This document shows, in pieces, positions 8,009 through 16,539 of a DNA stretch of 64,000 nucleotides. Below the pieces are notes generated by a model. The model made no database searches, was not told the origin of the DNA, and saw nothing but the letters and a program-made list of their open reading frames with translations. The position numbers and the translations under genes are program-made. This DNA comes from Roseovarius spongiae. GTDB lineage: Bacteria; Pseudomonadota; Alphaproteobacteria; Rhodobacterales; Rhodobacteraceae. Within the stretch, counting starts at the first letter, position 1. Each line of letters opens with the position of its first letter. The stretch spans positions 62,001 through 126,000 of the forward strand of contig NZ_RAPE01000005.1 of NCBI RefSeq assembly GCF_003651245.1, written 5' to 3'.

Positions 8009-8554
8009 ATGTCGGCCTATTTCCGCCCCCGCATGCCCGGCGCGTGCATCTTCTTTACCGTCTGCCTCGCGGCGCGGGGCGACCGGCTTCTGGTCGATGA
8101 GATCGACCGCCTCCGCAGCGCCGTCGGATTGACGCGCCGAGCGCGGCCGTTTCACGTCGATGCGTGGGTCGTGCTGCCGGATCATATGCACGCGGTATGG
8201 ACGCTGCCGGAGGGGGATGCGGATTATTCCGTGCGCTGGGGCGCGATCAAGGCGCGGTTCACCCGCAGTCTGCGGGATGATTGCAGGGCCGGGTTTCATC
8301 CTGAAAACGCGAAACGGACGGGGCATGCGGTGGGGTGGAACCCCACCCTACGCAAGTCGGCCAGCAAGGCGCGGAAGGGAGACGCAGGTATCTGGCAGCG
8401 CAGGTTCTGGGAGCACCACGTGCGTTCCGCGGCGGAATACGAGGCGCTGGTGACGTATTGCTGGCAGAACCCGGTGAAGCACGGCTTCGTCGCGCAGCCC
8501 GAGGATTGGCCGTATTCTTCAATGCACCGCGAAATGCGCCTGCGCCGTGCGTAG
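8009..8554 (+). CDS. REP-associated tyrosine transposase (RAYT, Y1_Tnp)
   Basis: 181 residues of the IS200-like single-tyrosine HUH family that acts on REP palindromes. Visible: opening FFTVCLAARGDRLL, VDAWVVLPDHMHAVWTLPEG with the HxH metal ligands (HMH), GIWQRRFWEHHVRSAAEYE, and the tyrosine motif YCWQNPVKHGFV followed by DWPYSS. Residues ~90-125 are a linker not expected in shorter family members; part of it (around GWNPTLRK) is encoded by a REP palindrome in frame. The TAG stop is also inside a REP. RAYTs are usually domesticated and immobile; no terminal IS ends were seen. Confidence 0.9.
   Translation: MSAYFRPRMPGACIFFTVCLAARGDRLLVDEIDRLRSAVGLTRRARPFHVDAWVVLPDHMHAVWTLPEGDADYSVRWGAIKARFTRSLRDDCRAGFHPENAKRTGHAVGWNPTLRKSASKARKGDAGIWQRRFWEHHVRSAAEYEALVTYCWQNPVKHGFVAQPEDWPYSSMHREMRLRRA
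8329..8351 (-). repeat. REP-type palindrome, copy B (inside the RAYT gene)
   Basis: On the minus strand it reads GTAGGGTGGGGTTCCACCCC then ACC, one base from copies A and C over the first 20. It lies within the RAYT coding frame and is translated. Confidence 0.75.
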
Positions 8555-8575
8555 GGTGGGGTTTCACCCCACCCT
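8551..8575 (+). repeat. REP-type palindrome, copy C
   Basis: GTAGGGTGGGGTTTCACCCC followed by ACCCT; near-perfect palindrome. The TAG at its second base is the RAYT stop codon. It is 26 bases from copy D in opposite orientation, forming a REP pair (BIME-like). Confidence 0.85.
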
Positions 8576-8601
8576 GCCGGACGCGGCGGATCGTCGTCGG
8601 A

Positions 8602-8625
8602 TGGTGGGTTGAAAACCCACCCTAC
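8602..8625 (-). repeat. REP-type palindrome, copy D
   Basis: On the minus strand GTAGGGTGGG then TTTTCAACCCACCA; inverted relative to copy C. It ends four bases before the stop of the convergent ettA gene, so it could also help terminate both transcripts. Confidence 0.8.
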
Positions 8626-8629
8626 ATTC

Positions 8630-10285
8630 TCACCGCGCGAACTTCTTGTGCTTCAACCGCTTCGGCTCGAGCGCGTCGGCCCCCAGCCGCCGTTTCTTGT
8701 CTTCCTCGTAATCCTCGAAATTGCCCTCGAACCACTCGACATGCGCGTCGCCCTCGAAGGCGAGGATATGCGTGCAGATCCGGTCGAGGAAGAACCGGTC
8801 GTGGGAGATGACCACGGCGCAGCCGGCGAAATCCACCAGCGCATCCTCGAGCGCGCGCAGCGTCTCGACGTCGAGGTCGTTGGTCGGTTCGTCAAGCAGC
8901 AGCACGTTGCCACCGGACCGCAGAAGCCGCGCCATGTGGACGCGGTTGCGTTCACCGCCCGAAAGCAGCGACACCTTCTTCTGCTGGTCGCCGCCCTTGA
9001 AGTTGAAGGCGCCGCAATAGGCGCGCGCGTTCACCTCGGCGTCGCCGAGCTTGATGACGTCCTGGCCGTCGGCGATCGCCTCCCACACCGTCTCGTCCGG
9101 TTTGAGGTCGTCGCGGGACTGGTCGACATAGGAAAGATCGACCGTGTCGCCATACTCGATCGTTCCGGCGTCGGGTTTTTCCTGCCCGGTCAGCATCCGG
9201 AAGAGCGTCGACTTGCCCGCGCCGTTGGGGCCGATCACGCCGACGATGCCGCCGGGCGGCAGAGAGAACGACAGATCCTCGATAAGGAGCTTGTCGCCCA
9301 TCGCCTTCTTCAGCCCCTCGACCTCGATCACCTTGGAGCCGAGCCGCGGCCCTGAGGGGATGACGATCTGCGCGCGCGCCAGCTTTTCGCGCTCGGACTG
9401 GCTGGCCATCTCGTTATAGGCCTTGATGCGGGCCTTGGATTTCGCCTGCCGCGCCTTCTGGCCCTGGCGCATCCATTCAAGCTCGCGTTCGAGCGTCTTC
9501 TGCTTGGACTTGTCTTCGCGCGCCTCCTGCGCGAGCCGCTTGGCCTTCTGCTCGAGCCACGAAGAATAGTTGCCCTCGTAGGGGATGCCGCGGCCGCGGT
9601 CGAGCTCGAGGATCCAGCCGGTGATATCGTCGAGGAAATAGCGGTCGTGCGTCACGATCAGGATCGTGCCCTTGTAGTCGATCAGGTGCTGTTGCAGCCA
9701 GGCGATGGTTTCCGCGTCGAGGTGGTTCGTGGGTTCGTCCAGCAGCAGCATGTCGGGCGCCTCGAGCAAAAGCTTGCAGAGCGCGACGCGGCGTTTTTCA
9801 CCGCCCGAGAGGGTGCTCACGTCCGCGTCGTCGGGCGGGCAGCGCAGCGCCTCCATGGAAACGTCGACCTGGCTGTCGAGATCCCAGAGGTTCTCGGAAT
9901 CGATCTCATCCTGGAGCTGCGCCATCTCGTCGGCGGTTTCGTCCGAATAGTTCATCGCCAGTTCGTTGAACCGGTCGAGCTTGGCCTTCTTGGCGGCGAC
10001 GCCCAGCATGACGTTGTCGCGCACGCTGAGCGCGGGGTCGAGCGTGGGCTCCTGCGGCAGATACCCCACCTCGGCCCCCTCGGCGGCCCAGGCCTCGCCG
10101 GTGAAATCGGTGTCGAGGCCGGCCATGATCTTCATCAGCGTGGACTTCCCCGCGCCATTGACGCCGACGACGCCGATCTTGACGCCGGGCAGGAAGCTCA
10201 GGTGAATGTTCTCAAAGCATTTCTTGCCGCCGGGATAGGTCTTGGAGACGCCCTGCATGTGATAGACGTACTGATTGGCTGCCAT
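8630..10285 (-). CDS. ettA: Energy-dependent translational throttle protein EttA (ABC-F)
   Basis: Soluble twin ATPase that binds the ribosomal E site and gates elongation according to ATP/ADP. 551 residues from ATG 10285 (MAANQYVYHMQGVSKTYPGG is the family's usual opening; the frame is open 63 bases further). First ABC domain: Walker A GVNGAGKST near 41-49, signature LSGGEKRRVAL, DEPTNHLDAE. Linker with many basic residues (the tRNA-contacting region). Second domain: GPNGAGKST, LSGGERNRVHMARLL, DEPTNDLD. Length matches EttA (about 555). No membrane domain. Convergent with the RAYT gene. Confidence 0.95.
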   Translation of the reverse strand: MAANQYVYHMQGVSKTYPGGKKCFENIHLSFLPGVKIGVVGVNGAGKSTLMKIMAGLDTDFTGEAWAAEGAEVGYLPQEPTLDPALSVRDNVMLGVAAKKAKLDRFNELAMNYSDETADEMAQLQDEIDSENLWDLDSQVDVSMEALRCPPDDADVSTLSGGEKRRVALCKLLLEAPDMLLLDEPTNHLDAETIAWLQQHLIDYKGTILIVTHDRYFLDDITGWILELDRGRGIPYEGNYSSWLEQKAKRLAQEAREDKSKQKTLERELEWMRQGQKARQAKSKARIKAYNEMASQSEREKLARAQIVIPSGPRLGSKVIEVEGLKKAMGDKLLIEDLSFSLPPGGIVGVIGPNGAGKSTLFRMLTGQEKPDAGTIEYGDTVDLSYVDQSRDDLKPDETVWEAIADGQDVIKLGDAEVNARAYCGAFNFKGGDQQKKVSLLSGGERNRVHMARLLRSGGNVLLLDEPTNDLDVETLRALEDALVDFAGCAVVISHDRFFLDRICTHILAFEGDAHVEWFEGNFEDYEEDKKRRLGADALEPKRLKHKKFAR

Positions 10286-10376
10286 GACGGGATTCCTGAC
10301 TGAAGCGAAGGGTTCCAGCCATGTAACCCCCGGCGCGGGCGAATTCAAACCCGGAGTTGGGGCGCGGCGCAGGGCG

Positions 10377-12242
10377 TCAGCGTTCGGCGCGCTCGCGAGC
10401 CGCGCCCGGCTGCGCGGGCGGCGGGAGGGACGAAAGCGGCGTGTTGGCGCGCAGCCAGCCGATCAGGTCCGAAACGGGCATCGGGCGGGCCAGGACATAG
10501 CCCTGGATGAGCGGACATTTGGCGCGCCGCAGGATATCGGCCTGCGCGCTTGTTTCGACGCCCTCCGCGATCACGTCCATGCCCAGCAGCGCGCAAAGCC
10601 GGATGACCGCGCGCGTGATGACGCGACAGCGGGGATCGTCTGCGAGCCGGTGGATCATCGACTGGTCGAGCTTGATCGCGTCGACCTCGATCGCGGACAT
10701 GTGTGCAAGGCCCGCGTAGCCGGTTCCAAAATCGTCGAGCGCGACGCGCACGCCGAGCTGGCGCAGCCGCGCGACGGCCCGTTGTGCGTCCGCGTCGCGC
10801 CCGTCCACCATGATCGTTTCGAGGATTTCGACGCAGACCGCGTCATGCGGCAGCCCGCGCGATTGCAGCGCCCAGTCGAGCAGGGCGGGATAATTGACAT
10901 CCGCGAGGATCGAGCTGGACACGTTGAGCGACAGCGTCATCTCCGCGAAACCCGCCGCGCGCAGCCGCGCCAGCGCGTCAAGCGCGCGGTTCATCGACAG
11001 GTAGTCGATCTCCGGAAGCAAATGCGCGGCGTCGGCGGCGGTCAGGAATTCGGATGGCGGTAGAAGACCGCGCTCGGGGTGGTCCCAGCGCAGCAGCGCC
11101 TCACAGCCCGTGACGCGGTGGTTGGCAAGATCGAGGATCGGTTGCAGATGCACGGTGAACTGGTCCGTCGCGACGGCTTTGCGCAGATCGCGGTTGAGTT
11201 GCAGGCGCGCCCTGTAGCGACGGCCAAGGCGTTCGCAGTAGAACACCACGCGCCCACGCCCTTCCTCCTTGGCGCTGTAGAGCGCTTGGTCAGCCTGCTG
11301 GATCAGGGTTTCGCCCGCGCCGTTCCGCGCGGCGGCGCCGCGGGGCGGCATGCTGGCGCCGATGGAAATGCCGACATCGATCGCCTGCCCCTTCCAGTTG
11401 AGCGGGCGGGCGATCGCGCGGATCAGCATCTCCGCCCGCGTCCCGAGCGCCTTGGCCGACCCAAGCCCGAGGGCGATCAGCAGGAATTCGTCGCCCCCCG
11501 TGCGGCAGACGAGGTCGCGGGCGCGCGCGACCTTTCGCAACCCCGCCGCGACATGGCGCAGCACCGCGTCGCCGGCTGCGTGGCCAAGCGTGTCGTTCAC
11601 CTCCTTGAACTTGTCGAGGTCGAGTTGCAGCACGCCGATATCGCCCGCGCGGATATGCCGCGCGACCTCCGCGCTGGCGAGGAAGCGCGACAGCCTCTTG
11701 CGGTTGGCGAGCCCGGTCAGGGCGTCGTGATGGGCGGCATGGTCAAGGTCGTCCGTGACCCGTTGCAGCGCCGCCTGCGTCGTGACCTGGTCCGATATGT
11801 CGCGGCAGGTCACGACCACCAGCTTCTGCTCGGGCTCCGGCCCGAGGTCGATCAGCGCATGGTTCTGCTGGTTCCAGAACAGGCTGCCATCCTTGCGCAT
11901 ATGCTGCGTGACGCGATACCGGCCAAAGAGCGAGGCGCAGGGATCGTAGCGGAACGCGGCGATCTCCTCGGGCGAGGGGCGCTGGCCGGGCGGCAGGATC
12001 AACTCCTGCGGGTTGCGACCCCGCGCCTCTTTCAGCGACCAGCCGACATGCCGCTCGCAAGCGGGGTTCATCCACTGCACGCGCCCCCTGAAATCGAGCA
12101 GCGCCACGCCGTCGCGCATATGGTCGAGCACCAGCCGCGGCAGGCCGACACGCTCCATCCCGGCGCTGACCGCCGCGGCGTCCTGTCCGGGGGGATCGTG
12201 AACCTTGCCCAATGTCGCGTCCGCCATTGCATCCGTCATCAC
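10377..12242 (-). CDS. PAS-GGDEF-EAL cyclic-di-GMP signalling protein
   Basis: 621 residues, cytoplasmic (no membrane segment or signal seen). PAS sensor about 35-160; GGDEF domain about 170-335 with intact GGDEF at 249-253 and an inhibitory-site RxxD (RARD) five residues before it; EAL domain from about 360 with EALLRW at 381, NVSS, VEILETI, DDFGTGYAGL, KLDQSMI and AEGVET all present. Both synthesis and hydrolysis of c-di-GMP therefore look possible from the residues. The PAS ligand is unknown. It stands alone, divergent from nadD. Confidence 0.92.
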   Translation of the reverse strand: MMTDAMADATLGKVHDPPGQDAAAVSAGMERVGLPRLVLDHMRDGVALLDFRGRVQWMNPACERHVGWSLKEARGRNPQELILPPGQRPSPEEIAAFRYDPCASLFGRYRVTQHMRKDGSLFWNQQNHALIDLGPEPEQKLVVVTCRDISDQVTTQAALQRVTDDLDHAAHHDALTGLANRKRLSRFLASAEVARHIRAGDIGVLQLDLDKFKEVNDTLGHAAGDAVLRHVAAGLRKVARARDLVCRTGGDEFLLIALGLGSAKALGTRAEMLIRAIARPLNWKGQAIDVGISIGASMPPRGAAARNGAGETLIQQADQALYSAKEEGRGRVVFYCERLGRRYRARLQLNRDLRKAVATDQFTVHLQPILDLANHRVTGCEALLRWDHPERGLLPPSEFLTAADAAHLLPEIDYLSMNRALDALARLRAAGFAEMTLSLNVSSSILADVNYPALLDWALQSRGLPHDAVCVEILETIMVDGRDADAQRAVARLRQLGVRVALDDFGTGYAGLAHMSAIEVDAIKLDQSMIHRLADDPRCRVITRAVIRLCALLGMDVIAEGVETSAQADILRRAKCPLIQGYVLARPMPVSDLIGWLRANTPLSSLPPPAQPGAARERAER

Positions 12243-12330
12243 CGCAAGGCTGGACGGAACGCCTTAATATCGGGTGGCTTTCGACAGGGTATCCGGATAA
12301 AAATCCGTAGAATTTAAGGAGTTTCATCGC

Positions 12331-12960
12331 GTGCCGCACGCCCTCGACCTGCCGCCGGCGCGCCCCGGCCAGACTGTCGGCCTCCTGGGCGGGTCGTTCG
12401 ATCCGCCGCATGCGGGGCACGTCCATATCACGCGCGAGGCGCTGCGTCGCTTCGGGCTCGGCGCGGTCTGGTGGCTGGCCAGCCCGGGCAACCCGCTCAA
12501 GGACCGCGGCCCCGCCCCGATGGCGCGCCGGTTGGCGGCGGCGCGCGCGATCACGCGCCGTCCGGACGTGCATGTAAGCGATGTCGAGGCGCAGATCGGG
12601 TCGCGCCACACCGCGCAGACGCTGCGCGCGCTGCGCGCCGCCTGCCCGCGGGTGCGCTTTGTCTGGCTCATGGGCGCGGACAACATGGCGCAGTTCGACC
12701 AATGGCAGGATTGGCGGCAGATCATGGAGATGGTCCCGATCGGCGTGCTGGCGCGACCGGGCGCGCGGGCGGCGGCGCGGTCCTCGCGCATGGCGCGGCT
12801 TTACGCGGCGCACCGGCTCCCGGCGGCGCAGAGCCGCCGCCTTGCGATGATGGAGCCCCCGGCCTGGTGTTTCATCAACGTGCCGATGCTGGCCATTTCG
12901 TCGACACAGCTGCGCGCCGGCGGAACTTGGCCGGGGCAGGACGACCGCCACAAATCGTGA
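12331..12960 (+). CDS. nadD: Nicotinate-nucleotide adenylyltransferase NadD
   Basis: Adenylates nicotinate mononucleotide to deamido-NAD in NAD synthesis. 209 residues from GTG 12331, which has TAAGGA 10 bases ahead. Nucleotidyltransferase motif GGSFDPPHAGHVHI near residues 20-33, WMGADNMAQF-type block (LMGADNMAQFDQW), and the closing ISSTQLRAGG motif. In many relatives rsfS follows nadD; here a PBP4-type carboxypeptidase gene follows instead. Confidence 0.95.
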   Translation: MPHALDLPPARPGQTVGLLGGSFDPPHAGHVHITREALRRFGLGAVWWLASPGNPLKDRGPAPMARRLAAARAITRRPDVHVSDVEAQIGSRHTAQTLRALRAACPRVRFVWLMGADNMAQFDQWQDWRQIMEMVPIGVLARPGARAAARSSRMARLYAAHRLPAAQSRRLAMMEPPAWCFINVPMLAISSTQLRAGGTWPGQDDRHKS

Positions 12961-13016
12961 TCCTGAACGTTGGTTCGGCAGTTGTCTGTCGCGCCAAGCT
13001 GGGCTTTACTCCGGCC

Positions 13017-14522
13017 ATGTCCAGGGAATTCTCACGCCGCGCCTTTCTGACCACCGCGCTTGCGGGATTCGCCGTCGCCGCAGAGGCCGGCGCGCCCGCG
13101 GTTTCGCTACGCCCGCAATTGCGCCCCGCCGGCCTGCGCAACGCCGCCGCGCGCCCCCCGAGCGCGCCCGATCCGCAGGACCTGATCGATGCGGCCCGGC
13201 TCGGCGGCCGGGTCGGCTATGCCGTCATCGACGAGAAGACCGGCGCGCTGCTCGAGACGCGCAACGCCACCGTGGGATTTCCGCCGGCGAGCGTCACCAA
13301 GATGGTGACCACGCTCTATGCGCTTGACGCACTGGGGCCGGACTACCGGTTCCGCACGCGGCTGATCGCCACCGGCCCGGTCAGGGACGGCGCCATCGAC
13401 GGCGACCTGGTGCTCGCCGGGGGGGGCGATCCCGTGCTCGATACCGATGCGCTGGCGGACATGGCCGCGGACCTCAAGAAGGCCGGCGTTCACGGCGTCA
13501 CCGGCGATTTTCGCGTCTACAGCGGCGCGCTGCCCTATGTGCGCGTCATCGACGAGGGCCAGCCCGACCATGTCGGTTACAACCCGTCGCTGTCCGGCAT
13601 CAACCTGAACTTCAACCGCGTGCATTTCCAATGGGTGCGCGAGGACAACGGTTATACCGTCGACATGGACGCCCGCTCGGCCAAGTATCGCCCCGAGGTG
13701 CGGGTGGCGCGGATGAGCATCGCGAACCGCGCCGCGCCGGTCTATACCTATCGCAACGCGGGCGACCACGACGAATGGACCGTCGCCAGGTCGGCATTGG
13801 GCAAGAGCGGTTCCCGCTGGCTTCCGGTGCGGCATCCGGCCAGCTACGCCGGCGAGGTGTTCGCAACCTTCGCGCGCGCGCACGGGATCAGGCTCGACCC
13901 GCCCAAGGTGCAAAGCACACCGCCCGAAGGCAAGGCGCTGGTCACCCACGAAAGCATCGCCCTGCACGACATCCTGCGCGGCATGCTGAAATACTCCAAC
14001 AACCTGACCGCCGAACTGGTCGGCATGACCGCAACGGTCGCGCGGCGCGGCAAGGTCGGCTCTCTCGCGGCGTCGGGGCGCGAGATGTCGGCCTGGGCGC
14101 AGAGCGAACTGGGCATGAGGGGCGCGAAGCTGGTCGATCACTCGGGCCTTGGCGCGGGCTCGCGGCTGAGCGCCGAGGCGCTGGCGCGGGCAATGGCGCG
14201 GGTGGACCGCGCGCGGGGGCTCGCTCCGCTGCTCAAACCGTTCAAGATGCGCGACGCGAACGGGCGCATCGACCGAAACCACCCGATCGAGGTGCTGGCC
14301 AAGACCGGAACGCTCTACTTCGTCAGCACGCTTTCGGGCTACGCGACCGGCCCCGGCGGGCGGCGGCTGGCTTTCGCGATCCTGACCGGCAACGAGGCGC
14401 AACGCGAGGCGCTGAATGGCGAGGTGTCGGACCGCCCGCCCGGCGCGGCGGCGTGGAACAGGCGATCAAAGCGGCTGCAACAACAGCTGATCGAACGCTG
14501 GGACGCGGTCTACGGAGGATAA
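13017..14522 (+). CDS. dacB: D-alanyl-D-alanine carboxypeptidase/endopeptidase (PBP4/DacB family)
   Basis: Peptidoglycan-trimming serine peptidase of family S13. 501 residues from ATG 13017. The N-terminus SREFSRRAFLTTALAGFAVA is a twin-arginine-type signal, so Tat export is likely. Catalytic motifs are present: SVTK (PPASVTKMVTT) near residue 93, SNN (KYSNNLTAEL) and KTG (VLAKTGTLYFVS). An open frame reaches further upstream through nadD, but the signal peptide fixes the start. After the TAA at 14520 the same frame stays open with coding-like composition to 14636 (see findings). Confidence 0.93.
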   Translation: MSREFSRRAFLTTALAGFAVAAEAGAPAVSLRPQLRPAGLRNAAARPPSAPDPQDLIDAARLGGRVGYAVIDEKTGALLETRNATVGFPPASVTKMVTTLYALDALGPDYRFRTRLIATGPVRDGAIDGDLVLAGGGDPVLDTDALADMAADLKKAGVHGVTGDFRVYSGALPYVRVIDEGQPDHVGYNPSLSGINLNFNRVHFQWVREDNGYTVDMDARSAKYRPEVRVARMSIANRAAPVYTYRNAGDHDEWTVARSALGKSGSRWLPVRHPASYAGEVFATFARAHGIRLDPPKVQSTPPEGKALVTHESIALHDILRGMLKYSNNLTAELVGMTATVARRGKVGSLAASGREMSAWAQSELGMRGAKLVDHSGLGAGSRLSAEALARAMARVDRARGLAPLLKPFKMRDANGRIDRNHPIEVLAKTGTLYFVSTLSGYATGPGGRRLAFAILTGNEAQREALNGEVSDRPPGAAAWNRRSKRLQQQLIERWDAVYGG

Positions 14523-14658
14523 CACGCTTTCGTACTCGGCCCCGGGGACATCGACGAGCCCGCGGATCTCGCGCGGAGCGCACCAGCGCGCGCCGAGCGC
14601 CCGATCCCGCTTGCGCCGGCCAAGGCGATCCGCTAATCCAGCGTGACCACCACCCGGC
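14523..14658. other. Spacer between dacB and tRNA-Cys
   Basis: 136 bases. The dacB frame continues for 37 sense codons past the stop with GC-rich third positions, ending in TAA at 14634-14636; no start codon or ribosome site is evident. Otherwise nothing recognised. Confidence 0.4.
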
Positions 14659-14732
14659 GGCGAGTTGGCGGAGTGGTTACGCAGCGGATTGCAAATCCGT
14701 GTACACCGGTTCGATTCCGGTACTCGCCTCCA
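14659..14732 (+). tRNA. tRNA-Cys (GCA)
   Basis: 74 bases with CCA encoded. Acceptor GGCGAGT pairs with ACTCGCC; anticodon stem-loop GGATTGCAAATCC gives anticodon GCA; T-arm CCGGTTCGATTCCGG is standard. A run of five T follows seven bases later and probably ends transcription. Confidence 0.97.
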
Positions 14733-15196
14733 ATCTTTTTAGTAGCTTAGTGGGCTGGTGGCTTGCCGCATCGGGCGCTGCTGCGCAGCCCGCCACTCTT
14801 TCACGACCCGTTTTGTTTTTTCCTCGTCGCAACCAGATCAGATCTTCGGAAGCAGGGTTTTGGAGCGCCATGCCGGACGACCCGGTCTGACCGGATCGGA
14901 TTCGAATGCGTTATCGAGGCAAGATCGCCAGGTCCGAGCGCGCGAAGTTGCTCATGGCCGAAAAATCTACTCGAATCGTGTCACTGAAATGCAGGCTAGA
15001 GAAGTTTATCGGGACGACGCTTAGGTTTGGAAAGCCCCGGAGACCTCTCTATATAGAACAGTTCGGCTTTCGAGAGACAGCAATCAGGCTGTCCGTTGCA
15101 GAACCTCTGCGGCGCTCGTCGGATCCGGGCTATCGAACCGATGAACCCGCCTTTCTTTCAAGGCGTTTGCGAAAGCTTCAACGTCAAAAGGTGGGA
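14733..15196. other. Gene-poor stretch between two tRNA genes
   Basis: 464 bases of visibly lower GC than the flanks. One frame is open on the plus strand at 14906-15226 (106 codons) but it runs into the tRNA-Ala gene, lacks a ribosome site and shows no family resemblance, so I do not call it. No second copy of either tRNA 3' end was seen that would mark an integrated element. It may be a decayed insertion beside tRNA-Cys. Confidence 0.5.
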
Positions 15197-15272
<76 letters not shown>

Positions 15273-15357
15273 TTTTGTCCGGGCGGCGTCGCCCGGTCGC
15301 CGCTAGTTAGGCAAAGGCGCCGGCGGGTTCAAGCGAAAAATCCCGCCGCGCGCCCGC

Positions 15358-15681
15358 TCAGCTGTCGTCGTCCTCCGACGCAACGTCGGCCAGTTCGTCG
15401 AGCGAGACATCCGCATCGTCGTCATCATCCTCGAGCACGTCGTCGCCGAGGTCGACATTGACGTCTTCATCGTCGTCGTCGATGACCTTGTCGGCGTCCT
15501 TTTCCTTCATCTTCTTGGTCTCGGCGTCCTCGGCGTCTGCCTTGATCGAGCGCGACTTGCCTTTCTCCAGCTCCACCACCTCGCCGGTGTAGGGGCTGAC
15601 GATCGGGTCCTGGTTCAGGTCGTAAAAGCGTTTGCCGGTCGTTGGGCACAGGCGCTTGACGCCCCATTCTTCCTTGGGCAT
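15358..15681 (-). CDS. TIGR02300 family protein
   Basis: 107 residues. The N-terminal ~45 residues (KEEWGVKRLCPTTGKRFYDL, NQDPIVSPYTGEVV) are the TIGR02300 signature found in alphaproteobacteria; the function is unknown. The rest is a low-complexity, strongly acidic tail (runs of D/E, with DVNVDLGDDVLEDDDDD). Only one cysteine is present in the conserved part. Divergent from the YgjP-type peptidase gene. Confidence 0.88.
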   Translation of the reverse strand: MPKEEWGVKRLCPTTGKRFYDLNQDPIVSPYTGEVVELEKGKSRSIKADAEDAETKKMKEKDADKVIDDDDEDVNVDLGDDVLEDDDDDADVSLDELADVASEDDDS

Positions 15682-15798
15682 GGGTGATCCCCTCTGAGTC
15701 TGACATACCTTGCGGGCGATCCGCGTCCCCTGCCATAACGGGCAGGAGGTGTCAAAGGCTTTGCGTCCCTTGCGCGCGGTTCCGTTTCAGGAGGTCAT

Positions 15799-16488
15799 AT
15801 GGGCCAGCATATCCTTCCCGGCAACCCCCCGATCCCGCTTGTCCTGCGTCGCTCCGCACGGGCGCGGCGGATTTCGCTGCGCGTCTCGGCGCTGGACGGG
15901 CGGGTGACGCTGACGCTGCCGCGGGGTTTGCCCGAGCGCGAGGCGCTCGATTTCGCGCGCTCCAAGCAGGGCTGGCTCGAATCGCAGCTCGAGCGGCAGG
16001 AGCCCGAGGTTGTCGTATCCTTAGGCGCGCAGCTTCCGGTCGAGGGCCGGATGCTGACGCTGGCGCCGGGCAATGGGCGGCGCGTGCTGGCGGAGGGCAG
16101 CCGCCTGCTGGTGCCGGGCAACGCGGAGGCGGCGGGCGCGCGGGTGCGGGCGTGGCTCAGGACGCTGGCGCGCGAACGGCTGGCGGAGGCGTCGGACCGC
16201 CACGCCGACGCGCTGGGGCGCGACTATGACCGGATTACGCTGCGCGACACGCGTTCGCGCTGGGGGTCGTGCACGGCGGATGGCGGGCTGATGTATTCCT
16301 GGCGGCTGATCCTCGCCCCGCCCGAAGTGCTTGACTACGTCGCCGCGCACGAGGTTGCGCATCTGCGGCACATGGATCATTCGCCCGCCTTCTGGGGAGC
16401 GGTGGAACGCCTGATGCCCGGATATGCCGAGCCGAGGAAATGGCTGCGCGTCAATGGCGCAGGACTGCACAGGTATCGCTTTGACTGA
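15799..16488 (+). CDS. YgjP/SprT-like zinc metallopeptidase (M48 family, DUF45)
   Basis: 229 residues. The C-terminal half has the zinc motif HEVAHLRHMDHSPAFW (HExxH, then HMDH) near residues 184-199, preceded by SRWGSCTADGGLMYSWRLIL, the family landmark. The N-terminal half begins PLVLRRSARARRISLRVSA. Predicted soluble; substrates of this family are not established. CAGGAGG stands eight bases ahead of the ATG. Alone, between divergent TIGR02300 and downstream GntR genes. Confidence 0.9.
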   Translation: MGQHILPGNPPIPLVLRRSARARRISLRVSALDGRVTLTLPRGLPEREALDFARSKQGWLESQLERQEPEVVVSLGAQLPVEGRMLTLAPGNGRRVLAEGSRLLVPGNAEAAGARVRAWLRTLARERLAEASDRHADALGRDYDRITLRDTRSRWGSCTADGGLMYSWRLILAPPEVLDYVAAHEVAHLRHMDHSPAFWGAVERLMPGYAEPRKWLRVNGAGLHRYRFD

Positions 16489-16521
16489 CGCCGGGCGGTT
16501 TCAGTTGACCGCCGCGCGATT

Positions 16522-16531
16522 TGTGATCACA
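16522..16531. promoter_or_regulatory. Palindrome TGTGATCACA upstream of gntR
   Basis: Perfect 10-base palindrome ending eight bases before the GntR gene start, where an autoregulatory operator would lie. It shares the core TGATCA with sites beside the other GntR gene. Confidence 0.4.
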
Positions 16532-16539
16532 CACCCGTC

